The translations under genes and the position numbers were made by a program. Source: CAZNEZ01 sp964572475 (GTDB lineage Bacteria > Bacillota > Clostridia > Lachnospirales > Lachnospiraceae). Taken from it: a stretch of 64,000 nt of DNA. Below the pieces are notes generated by a model. The model had not been told where the DNA came from. It did no database searches and worked only from the letters and a program-made list of their open reading frames with translations. The stretch spans positions 1 through 64,000 of the forward strand of contig CAZNEZ010000004.1 in the NCBI GenBank assembly GCA_964572475.1, in the 5' to 3' direction. Shown piece after piece: positions 33,409 to 41,728 of this stretch (the first letter of the stretch is position 1; every line of letters begins with the position of its first letter).

Positions 33409-34938
33409 ATGGTAAAAAAGAAGATTAAAGGTTTACTTATTTTTTTAATAGTTCTAATGATTGTGCTGATAGCGGGCGTAGGAGTAAAGAGCTTTGTGTT
33501 AGGTGGTAAAGAGTTGTCATCAGATATGTATCAATATAATACTAAGGTAGGAGTAAAATATTACCTGAATGGTGGTATAGAAGCCTTGCTTGGAAGCCAT
33601 AAAACTAATAAGTTTGCATCATATTTAACAAGAGATAGAATTGTTAATGCTGAAGAAGCTGCAACGATTGGTTCAGATGTTGCAAGGCGTGATGGAGAGT
33701 ATCTATATACTGCAGATGATAAGCTTACTGTTTATAGTATATCAGAGGGAAAATATAATAAATTATCAGAACTTAATCTGGATTACAAGGTTGAGCTTTT
33801 TTGCTATAAAAATTTTTTGATTGCAAGGTCGGTATCTGGTGGTAAAATCATGCTTATTGATATATCGGATAAGTATTCAATAAAGGTTGTTAAAGAAATT
33901 GATCTTCGATATCACATTAGTGAGGTTACGTTGAATGGAAAGTATCTAAATGTACTTTTGCATGTAGGTGAGGAAGATACAGAAGATTGTATTGACGATA
34001 TGAATATTCAGGATATAGTAGTTGATACCTTAAAAGAGGGATATATTGGAACAAAGATAGCAATATTAGATATTGAAGATAATTTGAATACAAATAATGA
34101 AAAGGTATTTTTTGCTCCTTGTTCATATACGCATATGACAAAAGAATATCTTTATATGCTGCTAAGTGGTAACAGTACAAGAATTGCTAGAGTTTCACTC
34201 GCTAATGGAAGCGTTGGAGAGGTTAAAAGCATATCTTTTGAAGATGAGCTATTCTGCGGCAATATGATTGGCAATGAAATGTATGAGCAGGATTATGAAA
34301 TTTCTGATGAATACAATGGCAGCTTTAGAATTTTACTTAAAAGTGATAAATATACTTTGTTTGTATTTGATAATGAATTTAACTTAGAATTAAGAGAAGA
34401 ATTTACTAATTTATATGTTAGTTCCATATGTTCAACAAGATTTGATGAAGATGGATTATCCGTAATTACAGTTAAGGATAATGACAGTGAATTAGGAAAT
34501 ATTCTGTTAAGTCAAGATGTAACAATACATAAGCTTGATTTTAGTGATATTAAAAATCCAACAGTCACTACAGAAAAAATAGGGAACACTATGGATAAAA
34601 TATTTATGTATGATGGAAAAGGATATTTACCAATTGGAAGGATAAAGAACATTAGAAACATATATATAGATAATAAAGCTTCAGTAGTTGGATTTGTTAC
34701 AGCAGGCTATTCAGAATATTCAGTTAGTTCAGTATTTGATGTTGATTATTGCCTATATTCGGTCAATAATAGTGAATATACGGAGATAATGAATACAACC
34801 TTAATTAAAAAGGAACAAGTAGAAGCTGATAAAATATATGTAGATGAACTTAATGTCAGAAGCTTTGTATATGGTAACTACTTGTATTTGTCAGTAGAAA
34901 ATCAAGGATTAAAAGTATTTGAAATCAAAAATGAATAG
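33409..34938 (+). CDS. Membrane-anchored beta-propeller-domain protein B
   Basis: A 509-residue paralogue of the preceding protein: an N-terminal transmembrane helix, then the same repeated propeller phrases (IMLIDISDKYSIKVVKEID, IAILDIEDNLNTNNEKV, SYTHMTKEYLYMLLS). The ATG at 33409 is chosen because GGAG lies in the longer frame that starts at 33397. The two paralogues differ in upstream control: A has a consensus sigma-A promoter, B has the bipartite element shared with the next gene. This suggests duplication followed by regulatory divergence. Confidence 0.82.
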   Translation: MVKKKIKGLLIFLIVLMIVLIAGVGVKSFVLGGKELSSDMYQYNTKVGVKYYLNGGIEALLGSHKTNKFASYLTRDRIVNAEEAATIGSDVARRDGEYLYTADDKLTVYSISEGKYNKLSELNLDYKVELFCYKNFLIARSVSGGKIMLIDISDKYSIKVVKEIDLRYHISEVTLNGKYLNVLLHVGEEDTEDCIDDMNIQDIVVDTLKEGYIGTKIAILDIEDNLNTNNEKVFFAPCSYTHMTKEYLYMLLSGNSTRIARVSLANGSVGEVKSISFEDELFCGNMIGNEMYEQDYEISDEYNGSFRILLKSDKYTLFVFDNEFNLELREEFTNLYVSSICSTRFDEDGLSVITVKDNDSELGNILLSQDVTIHKLDFSDIKNPTVTTEKIGNTMDKIFMYDGKGYLPIGRIKNIRNIYIDNKASVVGFVTAGYSEYSVSSVFDVDYCLYSVNNSEYTEIMNTTLIKKEQVEADKIYVDELNVRSFVYGNYLYLSVENQGLKVFEIKNE

Positions 34939-35100
34939 AAAAAGGACTATTGCTTTGGATAAAGTATGACATATCTAACTCCCTTGAATTTATTAATTGC
35001 ATTCGCAAAAGCTGTGAAGGTTATATTAGATATTACGATAAGTAGGAATAATAATCAAATAAAGTTTTAAAGTAAAAAATATTAAAAAAAAGTAAAAAAG

Positions 35101-35132
35101 GGTGTTGTAAAAGGGAGGTAAAACTCGTTTGT
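35101..35132 (+). promoter_or_regulatory. Bipartite upstream element, copy 2
   Basis: The same two 13-base blocks as at 33342, again separated by six variable bases, ending 45 nt before the start at 35178. The 160 bp before it in this gap is AT-rich and shows nothing else clear. Confidence 0.6.
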
Positions 35133-35177
35133 ATATATAAGAGAATATTTAAATAGATAATACTAGGAGTCTAAATT

Positions 35178-35843
35178 ATGAGAAAGAATTTAAAGATTAA
35201 AGTTTATATGGGTATAGCTATACTAATGTCAGTTATAACTATTATGGCGGTTATAGTTATTAATAAAGGAAAAGATAAAGAATTACCAATTTCCCGAGGA
35301 CAGGTAGAATATATCGTGGATGTCAATAATCCACAGGAAATGGTGGGACTTGTAGATTATGTTTTTGTTGGATATGTAAAGGAAAAAGTAAATACAACAT
35401 ATGTAAATCCAGAGTTGGAGGATGGTAATCCGGTGACAATGTATAATGTTACTGTTTTGAGCAACATAAAAGGAGAGTTGGTGCAAAATGAAGACATACA
35501 GTTAGGGAAATATGGAGGAGTGTCACAAAATGGAGAATATATATATCTTGACGAAGGTGATGCATTACTTCAGGAGAATCAGGTATATTTGTTTTGAGCC
35601 AGTGGTAACAGTAAAGGAGAATTAAGATGCTCGTCACCTACTAGTAGTATGCTAATTGATACAGATGAAGATATTGATAGTATAAGAAAAAATGTAGAGA
35701 GTTTTAGTATTGTAAAAACGTACAAAGAAGTATTGAAAAACGAGATTAAGTTTAATCGTGACAGATATTGGTCAAAATATAATACAAATGCTGAAAATGT
35801 AAATATTGGAGTACCATATGAAACAAGAGAATCCATTTCATAA
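35178..35843 (+). pseudogene. Exported small protein gene interrupted by an in-frame TGA
   Basis: The first part (139 codons) encodes an N-terminal transmembrane segment and a compact domain ending VYLF before TGA at 35595-35597. The same frame stays open for 81 further codons to TAA at 35841, beginning ASGNSKGEL and ending ETRESIS, and is protein-like. A single change (for example TGG to TGA) would explain this, giving an intact protein of about 221 residues. Start has AGGAG eight bases upstream. It shares its upstream element with beta-propeller gene B. Stop-codon readthrough is an alternative, and a sequencing error cannot be excluded. Confidence 0.7.
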
Positions 35844-35900
35844 ATGCTTCATTATATTTATAAGATTGGGGGAACATTATAAGCTTGGAGAACATTAGCC

Positions 35901-35929
35901 TTGACAAGAAATAGTTATTTAGTTATACT
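35901..35929 (+). promoter_or_regulatory. Promoter of the SRP RNA gene
   Basis: TTGACA (35901-35906), a 17-bp spacer, TATACT (35924-35929). Near-consensus strength fits a stable RNA gene. Confidence 0.85.
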
Positions 35930-35971
35930 AGACGCTACGAAAGATTTACAATTTAACAAGTCATAAAATTT

Positions 35972-36236
35972 CCGTGCAGCCGGGGAGATAGCGGAGCCCT
36001 GTACCTGCAATCCGCTCTAGCAGGGGTGATGTCTCGCCTCGGATATATAATTGTAGGGCTGCCCATTATAAGTGGCGATGAAGTTTGGGTCTTGCGCAAC
36101 AGGAATTTACGAATCGTGTCAGGTCAGGAATGGAGCAGCACTAAGTAGAACCTCTTGTGTGCCGCAAGGTAGCCTGAGCCGAGTTAACTGTTTTGGTAAC
36201 GCCTATGATTATTATACAAAGCGAGACGCACGGATT
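35972..36236 (+). ncRNA. ffs: Signal recognition particle RNA (large, with Alu domain)
   Basis: The closing helix TCCGTGC (35972-35978) pairs with GCACGGA (36228-36234). The Alu-domain signature near the 5' end (GGAGCCCTGTACC and AATCCGC) and the domain IV hairpin with GTCAGGTCAGGAATGGAGCA near 36120 are clear; the GGAA tetraloop is closed by an A-T pair. Length of about 265 nt fits the large Firmicutes SRP RNA that binds Ffh. Exact ends are approximate. It normally sits directly before dnaX; here an Abi gene intervenes. Confidence 0.93.
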
Positions 36237-36246
36237 AAAATATAAT

Positions 36247-36281
36247 AGCGATTGGACTTAATGTGGTTCAATCGCTTTTTA
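36247..36281 (+). terminator. Terminator of the SRP RNA
   Basis: A 10-bp stem with one G-T pair (36247-36256 with 36267-36276) followed by TTTTT. The next 170 bp up to the Abi promoter is AT-rich with no feature I can support. Confidence 0.9.
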
Positions 36282-36449
36282 GATAATAGGATTAGAGTGT
36301 CAGAAGGTACTCTTTTGTAGTTGTATTAGCATATTGCACCAATAGCAGTTTATTTCGGTGTCCAATATTAAGAAGTTCTAAGCATGCTGAATTAAGTTGT
36401 TATATAATTTACGCTCCAAAGAAAATATAAAAAATGATTTAATTTTAAG

Positions 36450-36478
36450 TTGACTTTATTAGTCAGATATCATATCAT
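36450..36478 (+). promoter_or_regulatory. Promoter of the AbiF-type locus
   Basis: TTGACT (36450-36455), a 17-bp spacer, TATCAT (36473-36478). Transcription would start near 36485, at the base of the GNRA hairpin. Confidence 0.6.
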
Positions 36479-36484
36479 AGTGGT

Positions 36485-36600
36485 AACAGGACTCCCCACA
36501 CCTCTCACGAAAGTGATGTGACCCATGGGGAGACATTTTATATAATGGGAGATTACGCAGAAGAGGGGACATTTAAGAAGAAGCGCAAAGCACTTTTTAT
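36485..36600 (+). ncRNA. Putative AbiF-associated structured RNA
   Basis: Right after the predicted start site, CTCCCCA (36492-36498) pairs with TGGGGAG (36526-36532), enclosing a TCAC-GAAA-GTGA hairpin with a GNRA loop. This is the position and shape expected of the abiF RNA motif, which occurs upstream of abiF genes and has been proposed to act as the antitoxin or guide partner. The 3' boundary is uncertain and overlaps a decayed copy of the palindromic repeat at 36547-36597. Confidence 0.55.
36547..36597. repeat. Decayed copy of the palindromic repeat (left flank of the Abi gene)
   Basis: GAGATTACGCAGAAGAGG and ACATTTAAGAAGAAGCGCAA match the left part and first arm of the repeat family. 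The first hairpin is broken: sequence jumps from the loop region to the ACTTTTT end, as if the segment between the two hairpins were deleted. Confidence 0.65.
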
Positions 36601-36619
36601 ACAGAAAAGGGGAATTTTA

Positions 36620-37486
36620 TTGCAGTTAAAAGAACCGACGACATTTGCAGAGCAATTGGCGCTGATTAGAGAAAAAGGATTTATAATTTCTGAGAAACAA
36701 GAGAGAGGGTGTATAGAATTTTTACAGAAAACCAATTATTATAGATTCTCTGCCTATTTTTTGCCATTTCGTAAAAAAGATGGGATGTTTTTTCCTAATA
36801 TAGCATTTACGAGAGTTCAGAGAATTTATGAATTTGATAGTCTTTTAAGAGGATTAGTGTTTTTGATAATTGAAGATATTGAAATAAACTTAAGAACACA
36901 ACTAGCATATTATGTTGCTCATAAATACGGAGCATTAGGATATCTTTCTGAGAAGATGTTTTCAAAAAAACATGATATGGAGAAGTTTGCTGGAAAAGTC
37001 GAAGCTTGCATAGAAGAAAATGCGTTTACATTGGTCGTAAAACACCATAAAGATATATATGATAGGCAGTTTCCAATATGGGTAATTATTGAATTCTTTT
37101 CAATTGGAATGCTATCTTATTTTTATAAGGACATGATTACAGAGGATAAAAAAGCCATTGCAGCAAAATTTAATACAATATCAAAGTCACTTGAAAGCTG
37201 GTTAAGATGCTTAACTGATTTAAGAAATAAATGTGCACACTATTCCAGATTATATTATTGGACATTTACAGCGATGCCAGCAATGCCTAAAAATTCGACT
37301 GTTATTGCGGATCGAAAACTTTTTACACAGTTAATGGTATTGAAGTATTTATATCCATTACCCGGTAAATGGAATTCAAAATTTATAATTTCGCTTAAAG
37401 CAATGATAGAAGAATATAGTAAAGAGATATCCTTAAAACATATAGGATTCCCTAATAATTGGGAGGAAGTATTAAGCAACAAATAA
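36620..37486 (+). CDS. AbiF/Abi_2-family HEPN protein (abortive infection or toxin)
   Basis: A protein of about 288 residues of the Abi_2 (AbiD/AbiF) family. It begins with the family pattern LKEPTTFAEQLALIREKGF, followed by FLQKTNYYRFSAYFLPF. Near residues 202-207 it has the HEPN RNase motif R-x4-H (RNKCAH in DLRNKCAHYSRLYYW). The TTG at 36620, eight bases after GGGG, gives the usual family N-terminus; the ATG at 36518 would start inside the upstream structured RNA. Members of this family cleave RNA in response to phage or when not neutralised. It lies between ffs and dnaX, a normally uninterrupted pair, so it is probably an acquired gene. Confidence 0.85.
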   Translation: MQLKEPTTFAEQLALIREKGFIISEKQERGCIEFLQKTNYYRFSAYFLPFRKKDGMFFPNIAFTRVQRIYEFDSLLRGLVFLIIEDIEINLRTQLAYYVAHKYGALGYLSEKMFSKKHDMEKFAGKVEACIEENAFTLVVKHHKDIYDRQFPIWVIIEFFSIGMLSYFYKDMITEDKKAIAAKFNTISKSLESWLRCLTDLRNKCAHYSRLYYWTFTAMPAMPKNSTVIADRKLFTQLMVLKYLYPLPGKWNSKFIISLKAMIEEYSKEISLKHIGFPNNWEEVLSNK

Positions 37487-37560
37487 TAAGAATAAAGACC
37501 CTAAATTGTCTACAAAAACTGATGAAAGCTTAGATGAGATGAAATAAAAGCTGAATATTC

Positions 37561-37615
37561 AATAAGAAGCGCAAAGCGCTTCTTCCAAGTGCTTGCGCCG
37601 GCAAGCACTTTTTGA
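37561..37615. repeat. Palindromic repeat, copy 4 (right flank of the Abi gene)
   Basis: Two hairpins, 37564-37572/37576-37584 and 37587-37596/37601-37610, match the 3' half of the repeat family. The conserved left part is missing. Stem bases differ from copies 1-3 in a compensated way. Confidence 0.85.
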
Positions 37616-37661
37616 TATAATAAGAACAGTGTGCGATTAAAACAGAAAGGCAAGGATTGAT

Positions 37662-39218
37662 ATGTCATATACGGCTTTATATAGAAAGTTCAGACCGGTA
37701 GATTTTGATAATGTTAAAGGTCAGGACCATATAGTTACAACCCTTAAGAATCAGATAAAGTCTGACAGACTCGGTCATGCATATCTATTTTGTGGCACCA
37801 GAGGAACTGGTAAGACGAGCATTGCCAAGATATTTGCGAGAGCAGTTAACTGTGAGAATCCGGTAGATGGAAGTCCCTGCAATGAATGTGAGACTTGTAA
37901 GTCGATATCAGCGGGAACCTCTATGAATGTTATAGAGATTGATGCAGCATCTAATAACGGTGTTGAAAATATCAGAGGAATTATAGATGAAGTACAGTAT
38001 TCACCAACTGAAGGAAGATATAAGGTTTATATAATAGATGAGGTTCATATGCTGTCTATAGGCGCATTTAATGCATTACTTAAGACATTAGAGGAACCAC
38101 CATCATATGTTATATTTATACTTGCTACTACAGAGCCACAGAAGATACCTATTACGATACTTTCAAGATGTCAAAGATATGATTTTAAGAGAATTACAAT
38201 TGATACTATTTATGATAGATTGAATGAACTTATGCTCAAAGAGAATGTGGAAACTGAGGAAAGAGCATTAAGATATGTGGCTAAGGCAGCAGACGGCTCT
38301 ATGCGTGATGCATTAAGCTTATTAGACCAATGTATAGCATTTTATATGGATGATAAGTTAACATATGATAAGGTATTAGAAGTACTTGGTGCAGTCGATA
38401 TAGAAGTGTTTAGTGAGATGTTGAGGGCAGTAATATCTGGAGATACTGTTTTGTGTATACACAAGCTGGAAGAGATAATAATATCAGGTAAGGAGCAGAC
38501 ACAGTTTGTGGCAGATTTTACATGGTATATGCGAAACCTTATGTTAGTGAAGACTTCAGAAGATGCTTCAGATATTATAGATGTTTCAACTGAGAGACTT
38601 AATGCGCTAAAAGAAGAGAGCAAGATGATAGGTATAGATACCTTGCTTAGATATATCAGAATATTTTCTGATTTGTCGAATCAGATTAAATATGCCTCCA
38701 ATAAGCGTGTACTTATAGAGATTGCATTAATTAAGCTAACCAAGCCATCAATGGAGATGAATCTGGATTCAGTACTTAACAGATTAAGTATCTTAGAAAA
38801 GAAGATAGAAGAAGGGGTAACAGTTGTTAGTGCAGCAGTTCCCGCAAAAGTTGAAGCTCCAAAAGCCAGAGAACAAAGGCTTATGAAAGCTGTTCCAGAA
38901 GATGTACAGAATGTAGCAGATAACTGGTATAAGATAGATGCAAAAATGCCACCGTTTGTGAAGTCATATCTTAAGGATGTAAGACTGAGTGCAACGGGTG
39001 ATAATGTTTTATTAATGATATTTAGCAATGATTTGGCTTATGGAGTAATAAATAAGCCGGATAATGTACAGATAATCCGCGATACAATCGCTGATATAAT
39101 ACAAAAAGAGGTTAAGATTGAACTTAAACTCTTAAAACAGAATGAACAATTTGAAGATAATTTTGAAGAAGTTCTAAAGAATATTAATTTTGAAATTGAA
39201 GAAGTGGAGGAAGATTAG
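37662..39218 (+). CDS. dnaX: DNA polymerase III subunit gamma/tau
   Basis: Clamp-loader ATPase of the replisome. The 518-residue protein has Walker A GTRGTGKTS (45-53), a zinc module with C64, C73, C76 and C79, and a Walker B/DEVH-type motif (IIDEVHML, about 125-132). The SRC arginine-finger motif (LSRCQRYDF) is near 168. The C-terminal 150 residues form the tau-specific region. Start follows a GAAAGGCAAGG site. It leads the conserved dnaX-ybaB-recR operon. Confidence 0.97.
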   Translation: MSYTALYRKFRPVDFDNVKGQDHIVTTLKNQIKSDRLGHAYLFCGTRGTGKTSIAKIFARAVNCENPVDGSPCNECETCKSISAGTSMNVIEIDAASNNGVENIRGIIDEVQYSPTEGRYKVYIIDEVHMLSIGAFNALLKTLEEPPSYVIFILATTEPQKIPITILSRCQRYDFKRITIDTIYDRLNELMLKENVETEERALRYVAKAADGSMRDALSLLDQCIAFYMDDKLTYDKVLEVLGAVDIEVFSEMLRAVISGDTVLCIHKLEEIIISGKEQTQFVADFTWYMRNLMLVKTSEDASDIIDVSTERLNALKEESKMIGIDTLLRYIRIFSDLSNQIKYASNKRVLIEIALIKLTKPSMEMNLDSVLNRLSILEKKIEEGVTVVSAAVPAKVEAPKAREQRLMKAVPEDVQNVADNWYKIDAKMPPFVKSYLKDVRLSATGDNVLLMIFSNDLAYGVINKPDNVQIIRDTIADIIQKEVKIELKLLKQNEQFEDNFEEVLKNINFEIEEVEED

Positions 39219-39219
39219 A

Positions 39220-39576
39220 ATGGCTAAACGTGGAGGATTTCCAGGAGGCGGAATGCCCGGCAACATGAACAACTTAATGAAACAGGCTCAGAAGATGCAA
39301 AAGCAGATGGAAGAGACAACAAAGGAACTTGAGGAAAAAGAGATTACAGCAACAGCAGGCGGTGGAGCTGTAGAAGTTACTATATCTGGGAAGAAAGAGA
39401 TTACTAAAGTTAAATTATCAGAAGAGGTTGTAGATCCAGATGATATAGAGATGCTTGAGGATCTTATTATGGCAGCGACTAATGAAGCTATTAGACAGAT
39501 GGAGGAACTTTCAAGCAATTCAATGTCTAAGATAACAGGTGGACTTGGCGGACTTGGAGGAGGATTTCCTTTCTAA
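39220..39576 (+). CDS. YbaB/EbfC-family nucleoid-associated protein
   Basis: A 118-residue DNA-binding protein of the YbaB family, a tweezer-like dimer. The N-terminal Gly/Met-rich stretch, the MKQAQKMQKQMEE helix and the EVTISGKKEITKVKLSEEVVDPDD core are typical, and it ends in a Gly/Phe-rich tail. The ATG at 39220 lies one base after the dnaX stop and has GTGGAGGAAG upstream; the earlier TTG at 39190 is inside dnaX. It overlaps recR at TAATG. Confidence 0.95.
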   Translation: MAKRGGFPGGGMPGNMNNLMKQAQKMQKQMEETTKELEEKEITATAGGGAVEVTISGKKEITKVKLSEEVVDPDDIEMLEDLIMAATNEAIRQMEELSSNSMSKITGGLGGLGGGFPF

Positions 39577-40172
39577 TGGATTACTATAGCAGTTATATAT
39601 CCAAGTTAATAGAGGAATTATCAAGACTTCCGGGCATAGGCAGCAAATCAGCTCAAAGACTGGCATTTCATATAATTAATATGCCAGCAGAGCAGGTTGC
39701 AAGCCTTACGCATACTATTAGTGACGCAAAGCAGAATGTGAGATATTGTAAGTCTTGTTATACACTTACAGATAAAGAATTATGCCCTATTTGCAGTAGC
39801 CCGAAGAGAGATAAGAAGACTATAATGGTAGTAGAGAATACCAGAGATCTTGCAGCCTATGAGAAAACTGGCAAATACGAAGGAGTATATCATGTGCTTC
39901 ATGGCGCTATATCTCCTATGCTTGGAATAGGACCTAATGATATAAAATTAAAAGAGCTGATGACCAGACTTCAAGAGGACATAGATGAAGTTATTATTGC
40001 AACTAATTCGAGCCTTGAAGGTGAAGCAACAGCAATGTACATAAGCAAACTTGTTAAACCTACAGGTATAAAGGTTAGTAGAATTGCTAGTGGAGTTCCT
40101 GTTGGTGGAGATTTAGAATATATTGATGAAGTAACTTTATGGAGGTCTTTGGAAGGACGTACTGAGATCTAG
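39576..40172 (+). CDS. recR: Recombination mediator RecR
   Basis: Works with RecO/RecF to load RecA at gaps. The 198-residue protein has a helix-hairpin-helix (about 15-30, LPGIGSKSAQRLA), a four-cysteine zinc finger (C58, C61, C70, C73), and a TOPRIM domain starting near VVENTRDLAAYEKTG. The C-terminal Walker B-like region ends RIASGVPVGGDLEYIDEVTL. It overlaps ybaB by one base and is followed 36 bp later by the condensin-like operon. Confidence 0.97.
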   Translation: MDYYSSYISKLIEELSRLPGIGSKSAQRLAFHIINMPAEQVASLTHTISDAKQNVRYCKSCYTLTDKELCPICSSPKRDKKTIMVVENTRDLAAYEKTGKYEGVYHVLHGAISPMLGIGPNDIKLKELMTRLQEDIDEVIIATNSSLEGEATAMYISKLVKPTGIKVSRIASGVPVGGDLEYIDEVTLWRSLEGRTEI

Positions 40173-40207
40173 AAGTAACAAAGAACAGCGTAGAAATGAG
40201 GATAGTT

Positions 40208-41728
40208 ATGTCCGAAGAATACATTTTAGCTAGAGATATAATATACGACCATAATGAGCGTATGCTGAATATCAAGAAATATTATCCATTTTTCAGGCTA
40301 TCAGAGGTATCTTTTTCTCAATTTCAGGGAGGAAGATACTCAAAGCTGGATATGGGATATCTAATGATGGCAGTATTGCGCTTTTTTATTGAAGAGAATA
40401 ACTTCAAAGAAAAAGATGTTAAGTATGAGGAATATGCAGCATTCATGCAGGAAGTACTTAAGAGAGATTTTGATATTATAATTCAGGATAAAGACGCGGC
40501 AGATGAGCTTGTGGCGTTTATTTTTGATAAACTTAAGAATGATGGAAAGCCATTTACATATGAATACTTTGACCCTACAGCAAAAAAGAAGAAATCTATT
40601 AGAATGAAGATAATTGATAGTAGAATTATGGAAGATACAGTGTATTATTACATTACATCTGATGCAATTGAATTCTATCTGGATACTAAGGAAATTAAGG
40701 ACGAGAGTACCATTAGTATTCAACAGGTTCTCTTAGAGAAGATGATATCAACCAATAATTTTAAGGGTGGAGCCGAAGTAATTAGAAGAATAAACAATGA
40801 AGTCAGCAAGCTTAAGTTTAGAAAAAATGAAGTGCTTAACATACTAAGCCATGATGTATTTGAAGGCATGAAGGCATATGAGGATTTTACTAAGACTGGA
40901 ATAAGATGGTTTGACGAGGAACAAAAACTGTTTATTAAAAATAAAGAGTTAATTGATAAAGCACTTGAAAAGGCAGAGGAGAATGAGAATTCAGCATCCG
41001 CACTAGAGGATATGTATTATCTTGAGACAGAACTTAAAAAAGCGATTATGAGGCATAGTGAACTGCTAAGGGCATGTACAGACCTTCAGGTTAAGGCTGA
41101 TGATATTGTGCGTAAAGCCAAGTTTAAGAGATTAAGAAGTGCATTTGACTTTGAGAATGCTACAGGTCTAATGCTAGAAAGAGATGATACAACCATACTT
41201 AGAAGCTTTATTGTGCCAATGCTTAAGCTTAATGTGGCAAAGACACTATCTCTTACGGCAATAGATAAAATGCTTACAATAAGGCCGGATAATGAGGAAA
41301 TCGGAGAGAAGATTAACGATGATCAGGTTGAGGAAATGTATGTATATGATGATGAAATTGAGGAAGAGAGAATAAAGGATAATTATAGTTATCTAATTCA
41401 GGCACTTCTTGATTATATATTAGAGTACGAATTATTTACGTTAAGAGAATTCAATGAATATTTAGAGAAGAGATTCTCAAAGGAGCTATTTAGGAATGGA
41501 GACTACTATTCATTTTTAGTTCATATGTGCCAGAAGAAGCAGTATAAGGTTAGCTCGATTCTTGTTAAACCCGATACTTTTTTTGAAAAATACCTAAGTG
41601 AGGCAGCTCAGGAGGAACGATATAGAGACATTGCATTTACAATTACAATGGATGATAATGACAGGATAGAAATGTCAGGAATTAATTACATTTCTAATAT
41701 AATCTTTGAAAGGAATGGCAGCAGATGA
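40208..41728 (+). CDS. JetA-like protein (Wadjet/MksF-type, DUF5716)
   Basis: A 506-residue kleisin-like subunit that I associate with the DUF5716 family, often named Wadjet JetA-like in Lachnospiraceae. No enzymatic motif is visible; it is mainly helical, with winged-helix-like ends (EYILARDIIYDHNERMLNIKKYYPF at the N-terminus). The ATG at 40208 has GAGG with a six-base spacer. It overlaps the next gene as ATGA. By analogy with MukF/MksF/JetA, it would bridge the SMC-like heads. The assignment rests mainly on operon context and family memory. Confidence 0.72.
   Translation: MSEEYILARDIIYDHNERMLNIKKYYPFFRLSEVSFSQFQGGRYSKLDMGYLMMAVLRFFIEENNFKEKDVKYEEYAAFMQEVLKRDFDIIIQDKDAADELVAFIFDKLKNDGKPFTYEYFDPTAKKKKSIRMKIIDSRIMEDTVYYYITSDAIEFYLDTKEIKDESTISIQQVLLEKMISTNNFKGGAEVIRRINNEVSKLKFRKNEVLNILSHDVFEGMKAYEDFTKTGIRWFDEEQKLFIKNKELIDKALEKAEENENSASALEDMYYLETELKKAIMRHSELLRACTDLQVKADDIVRKAKFKRLRSAFDFENATGLMLERDDTTILRSFIVPMLKLNVAKTLSLTAIDKMLTIRPDNEEIGEKINDDQVEEMYVYDDEIEEERIKDNYSYLIQALLDYILEYELFTLREFNEYLEKRFSKELFRNGDYYSFLVHMCQKKQYKVSSILVKPDTFFEKYLSEAAQEERYRDIAFTITMDDNDRIEMSGINYISNIIFERNGSR

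Noticed and set aside
35595..35597. Selenocysteine at the in-frame TGA
   Set aside because: No convincing SECIS-like hairpin is visible just downstream and the surrounding sequence is not a known redox motif.
35649..35843. A separate 64-codon gene after the TGA at 35595
   Set aside because: It is in the same frame as the upstream part, has no well-placed ribosome binding site for its ATG, and fits better as the C-terminal part of the interrupted protein.
36518..36620. An N-terminal extension of the Abi protein starting at ATG 36518
   Set aside because: It would begin inside a stable hairpin and translate a decayed repeat; TTG 36620 has a ribosome binding site and gives the usual family N-terminus.
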